Of a stretch of DNA of 64,000 bases, positions 53,032 to 61,609 are shown in pieces. This DNA comes from Cloacibacillus sp. An23. GTDB taxonomy: Bacteria; Synergistota; Synergistia; Synergistales; Synergistaceae. Where the stretch lies: NCBI RefSeq assembly GCF_002159945.1, contig NZ_NFJQ01000003.1, positions 62,001 to 126,000 of the forward strand, given 5' to 3'. How positions within the stretch are numbered: the stretch's first letter is position 1; every line of letters begins with the position of its first letter. The notes under the pieces are model-generated. The model was not told where the DNA came from, did no database searches, and saw nothing but the letters and a program-made list of their open reading frames with translations. A program made the translations under genes and the position numbers.

Positions 53032-54270
53032 ATGTCGTTTGAAATCATCGATTCGATACTGACTATCAAGCTGGACGACATCGCGACGATGACGCTCGCC
53101 TCGATATTGCTGCTGATAGGCATAGCCGTGCGCAAGCGGGTGGGCTTCCTTACGAAGTTCTGCATTCCGGCCCCGGTCGTCGGAGGCTTCCTCTTCGTCC
53201 TGCTCAACCTCTGCTTTACGCTCTCCGGGACGGTCGCCTTCAAGTTCGATTCTTCCCTGCAGAACGTCTTTATGCTCGCTTTCTTTACGACGGTCGGCCT
53301 CGGTGCGTCGCTCAAGGTTCTCGTGACGGGCGGCAAGCTGTTTATAATCTACTGGCTCGTCAACGTCGCCATTACCGTCATGCAGACCCTGCTCGGCGTC
53401 GGCGTCGGGCACATGGTCGGCCTTGACACCGCCTACGGCGTCATCTCCGGCCCGATAGCGCTCGTCGGCGGCCACGGCGGCGCTACGGCGTACGGCATTA
53501 CGCTCGAGGGGATGGGCTATCCCGGCGCGCAGCTCGTCGGCCTCACCTCCGCGACCTTCGGCCTCGTCGTGGCGAGCCTCGTCGGCGGCCCGCTCGGACG
53601 CCGCCTCGTCGAAAAGTACCGCCTTACGCCGTGCGAAGACGACAAGGACTATTCCGTGGACGTTAGCGACTACGAGGAAAAGGCTGTCGAGCTTAACTAC
53701 GGCAACGTCATGAAGAACCTCACGGCGGTCTTCGTCAGCATGGCGCTCGGCTCGATGCTCGTCACGTGGATAGGCGGCGTCATCGGCATGAGCATCCCGA
53801 CCTACGTCGGCTCGATGTTCTTCGCGGTGCTCGTCCGCAACATCAACGAGAAGTTCAGGCTCTACCAGTTCAGCCTCAGCTTCAACGACGGCTTCGGAGA
53901 CATCGCGCTCGGCCTGTATCTCAGCATGGCGCTTATGTCGATGAACCTGCTCGACCTCGCGGGGCTCGCCCTGCCGCTGCTCGTCGTGCTCTGCACGCAG
54001 TGCGTCGTCCTCATCGCGCTGACTTACTTCGTCATCTTCCGCATCCTCGGCAAGAACTACGACGCGGCCGTCATGTGCTCCGGCCTCATCGGCCACGACA
54101 TAGGCTCGACGCCGACGGCGGTCGCGAACATGACGACGATACAGGCGCGCTACGGCGAGTCGCGCAAGGCTATGATAATCGTCCCGATTATCGGCGCGTT
54201 CCTCATCGACGTATTCTATCAGCCGTTCGTCGTCTGGTTTATCAACGCCTACGTCCCGGTGCTCAAGTAA
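53032..54270 (+). CDS. gltS: Sodium/glutamate symporter GltS
   Basis: 412 residues and about 12 helices. Typical half-repeat motifs are GPIALVGGHGGATAYGITLE and, in the second half, CSGLIGHDIGSTPTAVANM. GAAGGAGAC precedes the ATG. It takes up glutamate with Na+ across the inner membrane. Unlike the carrier at 11570-12922 it has high-GC codon use like its surroundings. The genes after it act on formimino-glutamate, so it may serve glutamate and folate one-carbon traffic. Confidence 0.94.
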   Translation: MSFEIIDSILTIKLDDIATMTLASILLLIGIAVRKRVGFLTKFCIPAPVVGGFLFVLLNLCFTLSGTVAFKFDSSLQNVFMLAFFTTVGLGASLKVLVTGGKLFIIYWLVNVAITVMQTLLGVGVGHMVGLDTAYGVISGPIALVGGHGGATAYGITLEGMGYPGAQLVGLTSATFGLVVASLVGGPLGRRLVEKYRLTPCEDDKDYSVDVSDYEEKAVELNYGNVMKNLTAVFVSMALGSMLVTWIGGVIGMSIPTYVGSMFFAVLVRNINEKFRLYQFSLSFNDGFGDIALGLYLSMALMSMNLLDLAGLALPLLVVLCTQCVVLIALTYFVIFRILGKNYDAAVMCSGLIGHDIGSTPTAVANMTTIQARYGESRKAMIIVPIIGAFLIDVFYQPFVVWFINAYVPVLK

Positions 54271-54426
54271 AAGCGGGGACGGCGCGCGGATTTTATATCT
54301 ATTTTACGGCGATTTGATACAATCTAGTCAGTTACGGCGTCACGGGACGTGGACGCGCCGCCCCCCGTCCCTTTTTCAAAATCCGCGGCGGCGCGCATAA
54401 AATATATCTAGGAGGAACATGAAGCA

Positions 54427-55347
54427 ATGACCAAACTTGTTGAGTGCATTCCGAATTTCAGCTGCAGCAAGGAAAAGGACGAGGCCGCCTACAACGCGCT
54501 CGTCGAAGTCGCGAAAAGCGTGCCCGGCTGCACCCTGTTCGACGCGCAGACCGACGGCAACCACAACCGCTGCGTATTCACGCTCATAGGCTCGCCCGAA
54601 GCGATTGAAGAAGTCGCCTTCCGGCTCACGAAGAAGGCCGCCGAGGTCATAGACATGACGAAGCACCACGGCGAGCACTCGCGCATGGGGGCGACCGACG
54701 TCATCCCGTTCGTCCCGACCGTCAACATGACCGTCGAGGAATGCGTCGAGATGTCCAAACGCCTCGGCAAGCGCATCTGGGAAGAGCTCAAGATTCCCAG
54801 CTTCCTCTATGAAGACTCCGCCACGTCGCCCGACCGCGTGAACCTCGCCAACGTCCGCAAGGGACAGTTCGAGGGAATGCCCGAGAAGCTGCTCCAGCCC
54901 GAGTGGGCGCCCGACTTCGGCGAGCGCAAAATCCACCCGACCGCCGGCATCACCGCGATTGGCGCGAGAATGCCGCTCGTCGCCTTCAACATCAACCTCG
55001 CAACCTCCGACGTGAACATCGCGAAGAAGATAGCGAAGGTCATCCGCGGCTCCTCCGGCGGCTTCAAGTGCTGCAAGGCGATGGGCTTCATGCTTGAAGA
55101 CCGCGGCATCGCGCAGGTCTCCATGAACATGGTCAACTACGAGGTGACCCCGCTCACCGTCGTCTACGAGATGGTAGACAGCCTCGCGAAACGCTACGGC
55201 ACCTACATCGTCGGCAGCGAGCTCGTCGGCCTCACGCCTGCGAAAGCTCTGCTCGACTGCGCCGAGTACTACCTCAAGCTTGAAAACTTCGACTGCCGCA
55301 ACCAGGTGATGGAATACCACATCATCGACATGGAAGAGGGAGAATAG
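54427..55347 (+). CDS. ftcD: Glutamate formimidoyltransferase
   Basis: 306 residues, matching the N-terminal formiminotransferase half of bifunctional FTCD. Motifs are LVECIPNFSCSKEKDE, DGNHNRCVFTLIG, KHHGEHSRMGATDVIPFVP and FKCCKAMGFMLEDRG. It moves the formimino group of formiminoglutamate (from histidine breakdown) to tetrahydrofolate. AGGAGG lies 11 bases upstream; a three-codon frame (54419-54430) overlaps the ATG by ATGA. Coupled to the cyclodeaminase three bases downstream. Confidence 0.95.
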   Translation: MTKLVECIPNFSCSKEKDEAAYNALVEVAKSVPGCTLFDAQTDGNHNRCVFTLIGSPEAIEEVAFRLTKKAAEVIDMTKHHGEHSRMGATDVIPFVPTVNMTVEECVEMSKRLGKRIWEELKIPSFLYEDSATSPDRVNLANVRKGQFEGMPEKLLQPEWAPDFGERKIHPTAGITAIGARMPLVAFNINLATSDVNIAKKIAKVIRGSSGGFKCCKAMGFMLEDRGIAQVSMNMVNYEVTPLTVVYEMVDSLAKRYGTYIVGSELVGLTPAKALLDCAEYYLKLENFDCRNQVMEYHIIDMEEGE

Positions 55348-55350
55348 GCC

Positions 55351-55977
55351 ATGAAGCTCGCAGAGATGCAGGTCGCCGAGTTCGTGAACGTGATGGCCTC
55401 CGACGCTCCCGCCCCGGGCGGCGGCTCGGCGGCGGCTCTCGAGGGCGCGCTCGGAGCGGCTCTCACCGCGATGGTCTGCGCGCTCACCGTCGGCAAGAAA
55501 AAGTACGCCGACGTGCAGGAGCTAGCCGTCGAATCGCAGAAAAAGGCAGACGGCCTCAAGGCGCGCTTCGTAGACGTGATCGACCGCGACACCGAGGCTT
55601 TCAACGCCGTCAGCGCCGTCTTCGCCATGCCGAAGGACACGGACGAACAGAAGGCCGCGCGCAAAGCCGCGATGCAGGAAGCCCTCAAGGGCTGCACCAA
55701 GACTCCGTTCGAAATGATGCAGCTCTCCTGCGAGGCGCTCGAGCTCACACGCTCGCTCGTAGGCCGCCTCAACGCGAGCGCCGCGAGCGACCTCGGCTGC
55801 GCCGCGCTCAGCCTCAAGGCCGCCGTGCAGGGCGCGTGGCTCAACGTGCTCATCAACATCTCCGGCATCAACGACGAAGCCTTCGTCTCAGAATACCGCA
55901 GCGGCGGACAGGCGCTCCTCGACAAAGCCCTTCCGCTCGCCGACGAAATCTACGCCGAGATACTGAAGGCGATGTAA
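55351..55977 (+). CDS. fchA: Formimidoyltetrahydrofolate cyclodeaminase
   Basis: 208 residues, all helical. The family signature is APAPGGGSAAALEGALGAAL near residue 23, with a further conserved CGALSLKAAV-type segment (CAALSLKAAVQGAWLNVLIN). It releases ammonia from 5-formimino-THF to give 5,10-methenyl-THF. Three bases after the formiminotransferase, so the two enzymes, fused in animals, are separate but co-expressed here. Confidence 0.93.
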   Translation: MKLAEMQVAEFVNVMASDAPAPGGGSAAALEGALGAALTAMVCALTVGKKKYADVQELAVESQKKADGLKARFVDVIDRDTEAFNAVSAVFAMPKDTDEQKAARKAAMQEALKGCTKTPFEMMQLSCEALELTRSLVGRLNASAASDLGCAALSLKAAVQGAWLNVLINISGINDEAFVSEYRSGGQALLDKALPLADEIYAEILKAM

Positions 55978-56035
55978 ACGGCCCGAAATGGCCGGCGCGG
56001 CGCAAACGCGCGCCGCGGACGAAAAACGGAACGGA

Positions 56036-56060
56036 CAGGGCCTCTCGCGGGGCCCTGTTT
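56036..56060 (+). terminator. Terminator after the cyclodeaminase gene
   Basis: CAGGGCC (56036-56042) pairs with GGCCCTG (56051-56057), followed by TTTAT. Short but well placed 58 bases after the stop codon. Confidence 0.7.
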
Positions 56061-56171
56061 ATATTATGCGCGCACACGGCGCTAACGCACGCCGCTTAAA
56101 AAAGTCCGCCGAGCCGATTCCACGCAGCCCGCGCTGTATAATCTGACAAACTGCGAAACGGAGCGTGAGCC

Positions 56172-56639
56172 ATGAACGCAGAGTACGAGATCATAAGCCT
56201 GAGCGCCCGCCAGGAGCTCATCCCCGAGGCCGCCGTATGGTTCGCCTCGAAATGGGGCATAGCGGCCGAAGAATACGAGGAAAGCATGAGACAGGCCGCT
56301 GCGGACGAAAGCGCCGCCGTCCCGAACTGGTACGTCGTGACGGACGAATGCGGCGCGGTGATAGCGGGCGCTGGCGTCATAGAAAACGACTTCCACGACA
56401 GGACCGACCTAACGCCGAACCTCTGCGCGCTCTTCGTCGAGGAGCCGCACCGCCGCCGGGGAATCGCGCCCCGCCTGCTCGGCGCAGCGCTGGCCGCCGC
56501 GCGCGCTGCCGGAATCAAAAAGCTGTACCTCGTCACGGAACACGAAAACCTCTACGAGCGTTACGGCTGGCGGCACATCGCGTACGCGGCCGGCGGCGAC
56601 GGCGCAAAGATGCGCGTCTACGAGTCGCCGGAGGCATAG
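56172..56639 (+). CDS. GNAT-family N-acetyltransferase
   Basis: 155 residues. Acetyl-CoA loop reads LFVEEPHRRRGIAPRLLGAALAAARAAG (in parts: EEPHRRRGIAPRLL), the usual R/Q-x-x-G-x-G/A pattern. C-terminal LYLVTEHENLYERYGWRH is typical of small-molecule GNATs. Ribosome site is weak. Stands alone between two terminators; the acceptor is unknown. Confidence 0.9.
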   Translation: MNAEYEIISLSARQELIPEAAVWFASKWGIAAEEYEESMRQAAADESAAVPNWYVVTDECGAVIAGAGVIENDFHDRTDLTPNLCALFVEEPHRRRGIAPRLLGAALAAARAAGIKKLYLVTEHENLYERYGWRHIAYAAGGDGAKMRVYESPEA

Positions 56640-56640
56640 C

Positions 56641-56668
56641 ATAAAGACCGCGCGAAGCGCGGCCTTTA
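56641..56668. terminator. Shared terminator of convergent genes
   Basis: ATAAAGACCGCGC and GCGCGGCCTTTAT arms (56641-56653, 56657-56668) pair across GAA with one mismatch; T-rich ends on both sides suit termination in both directions, between the GNAT and the convergent amidohydrolase gene. Confidence 0.7.
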
Positions 56669-56680
56669 TGCAGGATAGCC

Positions 56681-57520
56681 TTAGATTCCCAGAAATTCGC
56701 GGACGTTGCCGCCGAAGAGCTTTTCTTTGTCCGCCTCGGTGAGCTTCGTCCGCGCGGCGAGCTTTTCGTAGCGCGGCAGGCCGAGGATGGGCCAGTCTGA
56801 GCCGAAGAATATTTTGCCGCCGGCGCCCTGCGCGAATATCGCGTCCATTATCTCCGGGCCGTAGAGCCAGGGCCACGCCGCCGTGTCGTAGCGCGCGTTT
56901 TGGAGCAGCAGCTTCATCTCGGGCATCGCCTCGAAGGCCCAGAGGCCGCCTCCGAAGTGTGCGAAGACGACCTTCGTCATCGGGAATTTGCGGCAGAAGT
57001 CCGCCGCTTCGCGCGCGCCGTAGGAGCCTTTGCCGGCGTACTGGTGCCCCGCCTGCTCCGCCGTGTGGAAGAGCATGAACCTGCCGCGCTCCTCGCAGAG
57101 CGCGCATAGCGTGCGCAGCCGCACCGTGTCCGAGAGAGCGAACGACTGCCCGTCGGGGAACAGCTCGCCTATGCCGAAAGCTCCGGCGTCGAGCGCGCGC
57201 TCCGCCTCCTCCGCGGCTCCCGGGCGCGTCGGCGAGACGACGGCGAGCGGCAGTATGCGCCCGGGGAAGCGGCGCGCGGCGTCAAGCACGTAGTCGTTCA
57301 TCTCTCGGCACAGCCCCTGGTCGCGGAAGGCGAATGTCGTTACGAGCGAGCTTTCTATCCCGGCCTCGTCCATCGCGGCGACCAGCTGTTCCGCCGTGCC
57401 CCATTTCTGCACCTTCGACGACGACAGCAGCGCGAACCACGGCTCGCGCGCGGCTATCGCGTCCCGTTCTTTTTCCAAAAATTCAGGATACACATGTGCA
57501 TGTGAATCTATAATTTTCAC
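56681..57520 (-). CDS. Amidohydrolase-2-family metal hydrolase
   Basis: 279 residues if started at the GTG at 57518-57520, nine bases after AAGGGG; an ATG nine bases upstream abuts that site. A TIM-barrel hydrolase with the metal motif IIDSHAHVY at the start, FHTAEQAGH in the middle, VVFAHFGGG and the late aspartate in FFGSDWPILGLPRYEK. Relatives hydrolyse lactones or decarboxylate aromatic acids. Alone between terminators; substrate unknown. Confidence 0.88.
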   Translation of the reverse strand: MKIIDSHAHVYPEFLEKERDAIAAREPWFALLSSSKVQKWGTAEQLVAAMDEAGIESSLVTTFAFRDQGLCREMNDYVLDAARRFPGRILPLAVVSPTRPGAAEEAERALDAGAFGIGELFPDGQSFALSDTVRLRTLCALCEERGRFMLFHTAEQAGHQYAGKGSYGAREAADFCRKFPMTKVVFAHFGGGLWAFEAMPEMKLLLQNARYDTAAWPWLYGPEIMDAIFAQGAGGKIFFGSDWPILGLPRYEKLAARTKLTEADKEKLFGGNVREFLGI

Positions 57521-57593
57521 TATTCCCATCCCCTTAGAGGTATACTGCACCACAAAATAAATCATTCGCGCTGAGCAGTCAAGACGCGGGCGC

Positions 57594-57634
57594 ACAAAAA
57601 ACGCGGACGCCGCGTCTGTTTTCGCGGCGTCCGC
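57594..57634 (-). terminator. Terminator after pepT
   Basis: GCGGACGCCGCG (57603-57614) pairs perfectly with CGCGGCGTCCGC (57623-57634). On the complement the stem is followed by a T run at 57596-57601, ending the pepT transcript. Confidence 0.88.
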
Positions 57635-57731
57635 CTGTTTTTATGAAAATCCCGTCCGGCGCGGCTGAGAAGACCGGGCCGAGCCGGGCTTTCGCGCGCC
57701 TCCCCTACGGTTTTCGATGGCGCGGGCGCGG

Positions 57732-58958
57732 TTATTTTGCGAAGCTTTTTACTATTCCGGCAAGAATGCGGGCTATCTTCTCCATCGACTGCACGGGGAC
57801 GTATTCGTAGCGTCCGTGGAAGTTGTGCCCGCCGGTGCAGATGTTCGGGCACGGGATGCCGCCGTCGAACGAGAGTATCGTGCCGTCAGTGCCGCCGCGC
57901 ATCGGCGTGTAGAACGGCTCGACGCCCTCGGCCTTCATCGCCTCCGCAATCGCCTCGACTATCTCGAAGCGCGGCTTTATCGCCTCGCCGATGTTCCTGT
58001 ACGTATCCTCGATCTCGACGGTCACGTTCCCTTCTCCGTATGCCTTGTTAAGAAATTCAGCAATATCGCGCAGCCTTTGCTTCTTGGCCTCGAGCTTCTC
58101 AGCGTCATGGTCGCGCAGGAGAAGGCGAATCGCAGTGAGCTCCACCTCGCCGCGCAGCTCGAGCACATGATAGTAGCCCTCATAGCCCTCGGTGTGCTCC
58201 GGCGTCTCCGCCGGCGGCAGCATGTTGATGAACTCGCCGGCGATGAGGATGGCATTCTTCATCTGGTTCTTCGCGAGGCCGGGGTGGATGTTGAGGCCGC
58301 GCACCGTAACGAGCGCCGAAGCTGCGTTGAATGTCTCGTAGGTTATCTCGCCGAGCGGACCGCCGTCGAGCGTGTATGCGAAATCGGGGCTGAACAGCGA
58401 TTTGTCGAGAGTCTTCGCTCCGAGGCAGCCTATCTCCTCGTCGGTCGGGAAGAAAAATTCTATGTCGCCGTGCTTCTCGTCCGGGTTGTCGCGGAAATAC
58501 TTCGCCATCGTCATAATCTCGGCAATCCCGGCCTTGTCGTCCGCGCCGAGCAGCGTCGTCCCGTCCGTCACGACGAGGTCCCAGCCCGCGTAATTCCTCA
58601 TGTGCGGGAAATTCTCGGGGCTCAGCACGATTCCGAGCTCCTCGTTCAGCGTCACGTCCCCGCCGTCGTAATTTTCGACTATGCGCGGCTTAACGTCCTT
58701 ACCGGGCAAGTCCGGCGAAGTGTCGAGATGCGCGCAGAATCCTATCGACGGAGCGCCGGCGCAGTTGCCGGGAATCTTACCGTAAACGCACCCCGCCTCC
58801 GAAACCGCTACGCGCCCGGCTCCGAGTTCGCGCAGCTCGTCCGCAAGCAGCGCGGCGAGGTCTTTCTGCTTTTCGGTGCTTGGAACGACTGGCTGGTTGT
58901 AGGCCGACTCCGTGTCTATCTTTACGTATTTAAGAAATCTCTCAAGAACTTCGCTCAT
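57732..58958 (-). CDS. pepT: Peptidase T (tripeptide aminopeptidase)
   Basis: 408 residues, M20B. Metal and catalytic residues are in IGFCAHLDTSPDLPG, LLGADDKAGIAEI, FFFPTDEEIGCLG, TLDGGPLGEITYETFNA and the late GGHNFHGRYEYVP. TPMRGGTDGTILSF is the usual substrate loop. It removes the N-terminal residue of tripeptides in the cytoplasm. 20 bases after the Na+/solute symporter gene, suggesting import and use of peptide or amino acid substrates in one operon. Confidence 0.96.
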   Translation of the reverse strand: MSEVLERFLKYVKIDTESAYNQPVVPSTEKQKDLAALLADELRELGAGRVAVSEAGCVYGKIPGNCAGAPSIGFCAHLDTSPDLPGKDVKPRIVENYDGGDVTLNEELGIVLSPENFPHMRNYAGWDLVVTDGTTLLGADDKAGIAEIMTMAKYFRDNPDEKHGDIEFFFPTDEEIGCLGAKTLDKSLFSPDFAYTLDGGPLGEITYETFNAASALVTVRGLNIHPGLAKNQMKNAILIAGEFINMLPPAETPEHTEGYEGYYHVLELRGEVELTAIRLLLRDHDAEKLEAKKQRLRDIAEFLNKAYGEGNVTVEIEDTYRNIGEAIKPRFEIVEAIAEAMKAEGVEPFYTPMRGGTDGTILSFDGGIPCPNICTGGHNFHGRYEYVPVQSMEKIARILAGIVKSFAK

Positions 58959-58978
58959 TCGTCATATTCTCCTTTACT

Positions 58979-60406
58979 CTACGCCTTCTTGCCGCCGTAG
59001 ACCTCGGAAAGAGGCACTGCGCCGCCGCCCTTCGTCACAGCCGAGACGATGAAAATCACGGCGAAAGAGAGCGGCACTGTAATTATCGCGCTCTTGATGC
59101 CGAAGGGCGAGCGCAGGACTATCTCCCATATTATAGTTCCGACTCCGCCCGCAAGTATCCCGCAGACGCCGCCGGCCTTCGTCACGTTCTTCGCGAAAAG
59201 CGCGCACACGAGCGCCGGAGTTACGGAAGCGCCGTACATTGAATATGCGTACATCTGCACGGATAGAATGTCGGGGAAGAAGCGCCCCATGACGTATGCG
59301 AGCACAGATATCGCGACCGCCGAGACGCGCAGCGTCATGAGCTTCTCGCGGTCGGTCGCGTCACGGTGCAGGAAACGGTGCCAGATGTCGTAGGTGACGT
59401 TCGACGCTATCGTCAGCACGTAAGAGTCGCCGGTCGTGATGATGAAGGACATACAGGCCGCCATCAGTATCCCGCCGAAGAGCGGCGGCAGGAAGTTGAT
59501 TGCGAGCTGGAAGATGACCGTGTCAGGCCTGTCTATATTTGGAAGCAGATAGATGCCGGTCGTAGTCAGAGTGATGATGAGCGCGCAGACGACTATCTCG
59601 GATATTACGAGCCCCATCCCCGACTGCTTCGCCGTCTTCACGTCCTTCGCCGCGCCCATGCGCTGGATCATATTCTGGTCGCCGAGAACGAGGAAGAATA
59701 TCGGGAAGATATATCCGAGCGCCTGCACGATGTTTAGGTTTCCGATGAAAGTGTCGCGTCCCGGCGGAAGATTCGCGAAAACGCCGAAGAATCCGCCCTC
59801 GACCTGCCCGGACAGAATCGGTATCGCGACGAGGAAGCCGCCGACGAACAGAAACGCGCCTATTGCGTCAGTGTAGGCGACGCTGACCATCCCTCCCGTC
59901 ACAGCGAGCACCAGCATTATCAGCGCGGAGGCGACGACGGCTGTGTTGAGGTCGATACCTGTAGTCAGGTTGATAAGGCTGCCCGCCGCCGTGAACTGCG
60001 ACGAAAGGATGCCGACGTATCCTAAGACTATGCAGACAGTGGCGATGACGCGCGCGGCCGTGCCGTAGCGTATCTCAAAAAGCTCGGGAATCGTGTAGGT
60101 CGTAGCCTCGCGCACGCGGCCCGACACCAGATAGAGCAGCAGCATGCCTATCGGCGCGCCCATGAAAATGAGAACGCCGAAGAGCGGCCCGTTCTGCCAT
60201 ATAAGGTTCGCCGAGCCGGTGATGCCGCCCGCGCCGCACCAAGTCGCCAAAAGCGTGCCGATGAGGACGATGGTCGGAAGGCTGCGGTTCGCTACGGCGA
60301 AGTCGTCTGAGTTCTTGACCTTCTTCTTCGTCAGGTAGAGGCCGACGCACAGGACGATTGCCAGATACAGGACGACGCAAGTGATGATAAGAGGGCTAGC
60401 GTGCAT
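58979..60406 (-). CDS. Sodium:solute symporter (SSS family)
   Basis: 475 residues, 13 membrane segments. Family features are SDDFAVANRSLPTIVLIGTL, the GGMVSVAYTDAIGAFLF helix and ILMAACMSFIITTGDSYVLTIASN at the Na+ site. AAGGAGCTGTTTT precedes the ATG. Substrate is unknown; co-transcription with pepT suggests an amino acid or small peptide-related compound. Confidence 0.94.
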   Translation of the reverse strand: MHASPLIITCVVLYLAIVLCVGLYLTKKKVKNSDDFAVANRSLPTIVLIGTLLATWCGAGGITGSANLIWQNGPLFGVLIFMGAPIGMLLLYLVSGRVREATTYTIPELFEIRYGTAARVIATVCIVLGYVGILSSQFTAAGSLINLTTGIDLNTAVVASALIMLVLAVTGGMVSVAYTDAIGAFLFVGGFLVAIPILSGQVEGGFFGVFANLPPGRDTFIGNLNIVQALGYIFPIFFLVLGDQNMIQRMGAAKDVKTAKQSGMGLVISEIVVCALIITLTTTGIYLLPNIDRPDTVIFQLAINFLPPLFGGILMAACMSFIITTGDSYVLTIASNVTYDIWHRFLHRDATDREKLMTLRVSAVAISVLAYVMGRFFPDILSVQMYAYSMYGASVTPALVCALFAKNVTKAGGVCGILAGGVGTIIWEIVLRSPFGIKSAIITVPLSFAVIFIVSAVTKGGGAVPLSEVYGGKKA

Positions 60407-60447
60407 GAAAACAGCTCCTTAGAAAATGAATATAGAATTACTTCCGT

Positions 60448-60562
60448 CTGCGCCGCATCATGTGCGGCATGCCGTGCACCACGCGAAAATGGAACAAAAT
60501 ACATTTTCGCAGCCTTTTATTCAGGATAGGCCAGATATTATCATCTATTTCATCTTTGTCAA
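60448..60562 (-). promoter_or_regulatory. Symporter-pepT promoter and structured leader
   Basis: On the complement, -35 TTGACA (60557-60562), 16-base spacer, -10 TAATAT (60535-60540). The leader of about 120 nt contains the stem GCGAAAATG/CATTTTCGC (60482-60509) and a second GCCGCAT/ATGCGGC-type stem near 60448-60470. No T run follows, so a role in stability or translation is possible. Confidence 0.5.
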
Positions 60563-60632
60563 CGACGCGGCGTATAATCATTGATAACAGTCCGCCGCGC
60601 GGCGCGCGTTCCATAAAAAAGGAGGGAAAGGC

Positions 60633-61424
60633 GTGGTAGTAGTCCGTTACGTAAAAGTCAAAAGCCTGCTCTCTCCGACCAAGCTGGGCGCGGACTTTGT
60701 GATAAATCCCTACGCCGGCTGCCCGCACGGCTGCGTCTACTGCTACGCCTCGTGCATGGGCGCGGCGGCGAAGCGCGGCGAGCCGTGGGGCTCGTACCTC
60801 GACGTGAAAATTCCGTCCCTCCCGTTCGACTTGGCGAAGCTCTACCGGCGCAGCGTCCTCTTCTCATCGCTGACTGACGCCTACAACCCTTACGAGGAGC
60901 GCGCCCGCGTGACGCGCGGCCTGTTGCGCGCCCTCGTCCCGGCGCGTCCGGACATTGTGATAATCACGAAATCCGCGCTCGCCGCGCGCGACGCGGACAT
61001 CTTCAAAGAATTTCCGCACGTAAAGGTGATTTTCTCATTCAGCTCGCTCGACGACAATTTCCGCCGCAGAGCCGAGCCGCACGCCGCAAGCCCCGCGAAA
61101 AAGCTCGCCGCGATGGAATCGCTGAAAAACGCCGGCGTCGAGACGGGCGTCATGGCGGCGCCAATTTTTCCCGGAATCACGGACTGCGCGGAAATCATAA
61201 GGGTCTGCGCGCCGCTAGTCTCGTCTATGACATTCGACACGCTGAACCTGCGCGCGGGAAACCGCGCCAAAATCCTCGCCTTCGTCAGAAATCTGCGCCC
61301 GGACCTCGAGCCGCTCTACCGCAGGATATACGAAGAAGGCGACCGCTCATACTGGCGCGCCCTGCGCGCGCGCATAGAAGAGGATTGCCGCATCCGCGGC
61401 GTAAGGCGCGACGTTTTCTTCTAA
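60633..61424 (+). CDS. Radical SAM protein (spore photoproduct lyase-like group)
   Basis: 263 residues with a GTG start preceded by GGAGGGAAAGGC. The cluster motif CPHGCVYCYA (Cx3CxxC) lies near residue 30 after FVINPYAGC. Further segments are FSSLTDAYNPYEE, IITKSALAARD and FSFSSLDDNFRRRAEP, all typical of the SPL-like Rv2578c group. Such proteins are often annotated as DNA repair photolyase-like, but the reaction is unknown. A TATAAT occurs at 60573-60578. Single gene. Confidence 0.9.
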   Translation: MVVVRYVKVKSLLSPTKLGADFVINPYAGCPHGCVYCYASCMGAAAKRGEPWGSYLDVKIPSLPFDLAKLYRRSVLFSSLTDAYNPYEERARVTRGLLRALVPARPDIVIITKSALAARDADIFKEFPHVKVIFSFSSLDDNFRRRAEPHAASPAKKLAAMESLKNAGVETGVMAAPIFPGITDCAEIIRVCAPLVSSMTFDTLNLRAGNRAKILAFVRNLRPDLEPLYRRIYEEGDRSYWRALRARIEEDCRIRGVRRDVFF

Positions 61425-61497
61425 AGGCGAGATTTTTTCACTCTCTCGTAAGTTGCCGTCACAAATTATTGTATTAAAAATCCTGTCTTTCACATAC

Positions 61498-61525
61498 TTG
61501 CAAAATTTATCGAGATGTTTATAAT
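61498..61525 (+). promoter_or_regulatory. Promoter of the amidohydrolase-YfcC operon
   Basis: -35 TTGCAA (61498-61503), 16-base spacer, perfect -10 TATAAT (61520-61525). The expected start, about 61532, is the first base of the palindrome listed next. Confidence 0.6.
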
Positions 61526-61531
61526 ACGCCC

Positions 61532-61561
61532 ATAGCGTATATCATATATGATATACGCTAT
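61532..61561. promoter_or_regulatory. 30-bp perfect palindrome, probable operator
   Basis: Every base of 61532-61561 pairs with its mirror (arms ATAGCGTATATCATA and TATGATATACGCTAT). It sits at the predicted transcription start and 49 bases before the amidohydrolase start codon. A dimeric repressor bound here would block initiation. The TATGATATA-type core is like sites of GntR-family regulators, but no regulator gene is adjacent. Confidence 0.75.
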
Positions 61562-61609
61562 ATAATAAGCAAAAAACAGACGGAACTATGAGGTCAAGAA
61601 GGGGATATC

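Noticed and set aside
54271-54426. Intrinsic terminator after gltS
   Set aside because: GGGGACGGCGCG near 54275 could pair with a CGCGCCG/CCGTCCC stretch near 54355, followed by T residues, but the loop of about 65 bases and a bulge make it too weak to list.
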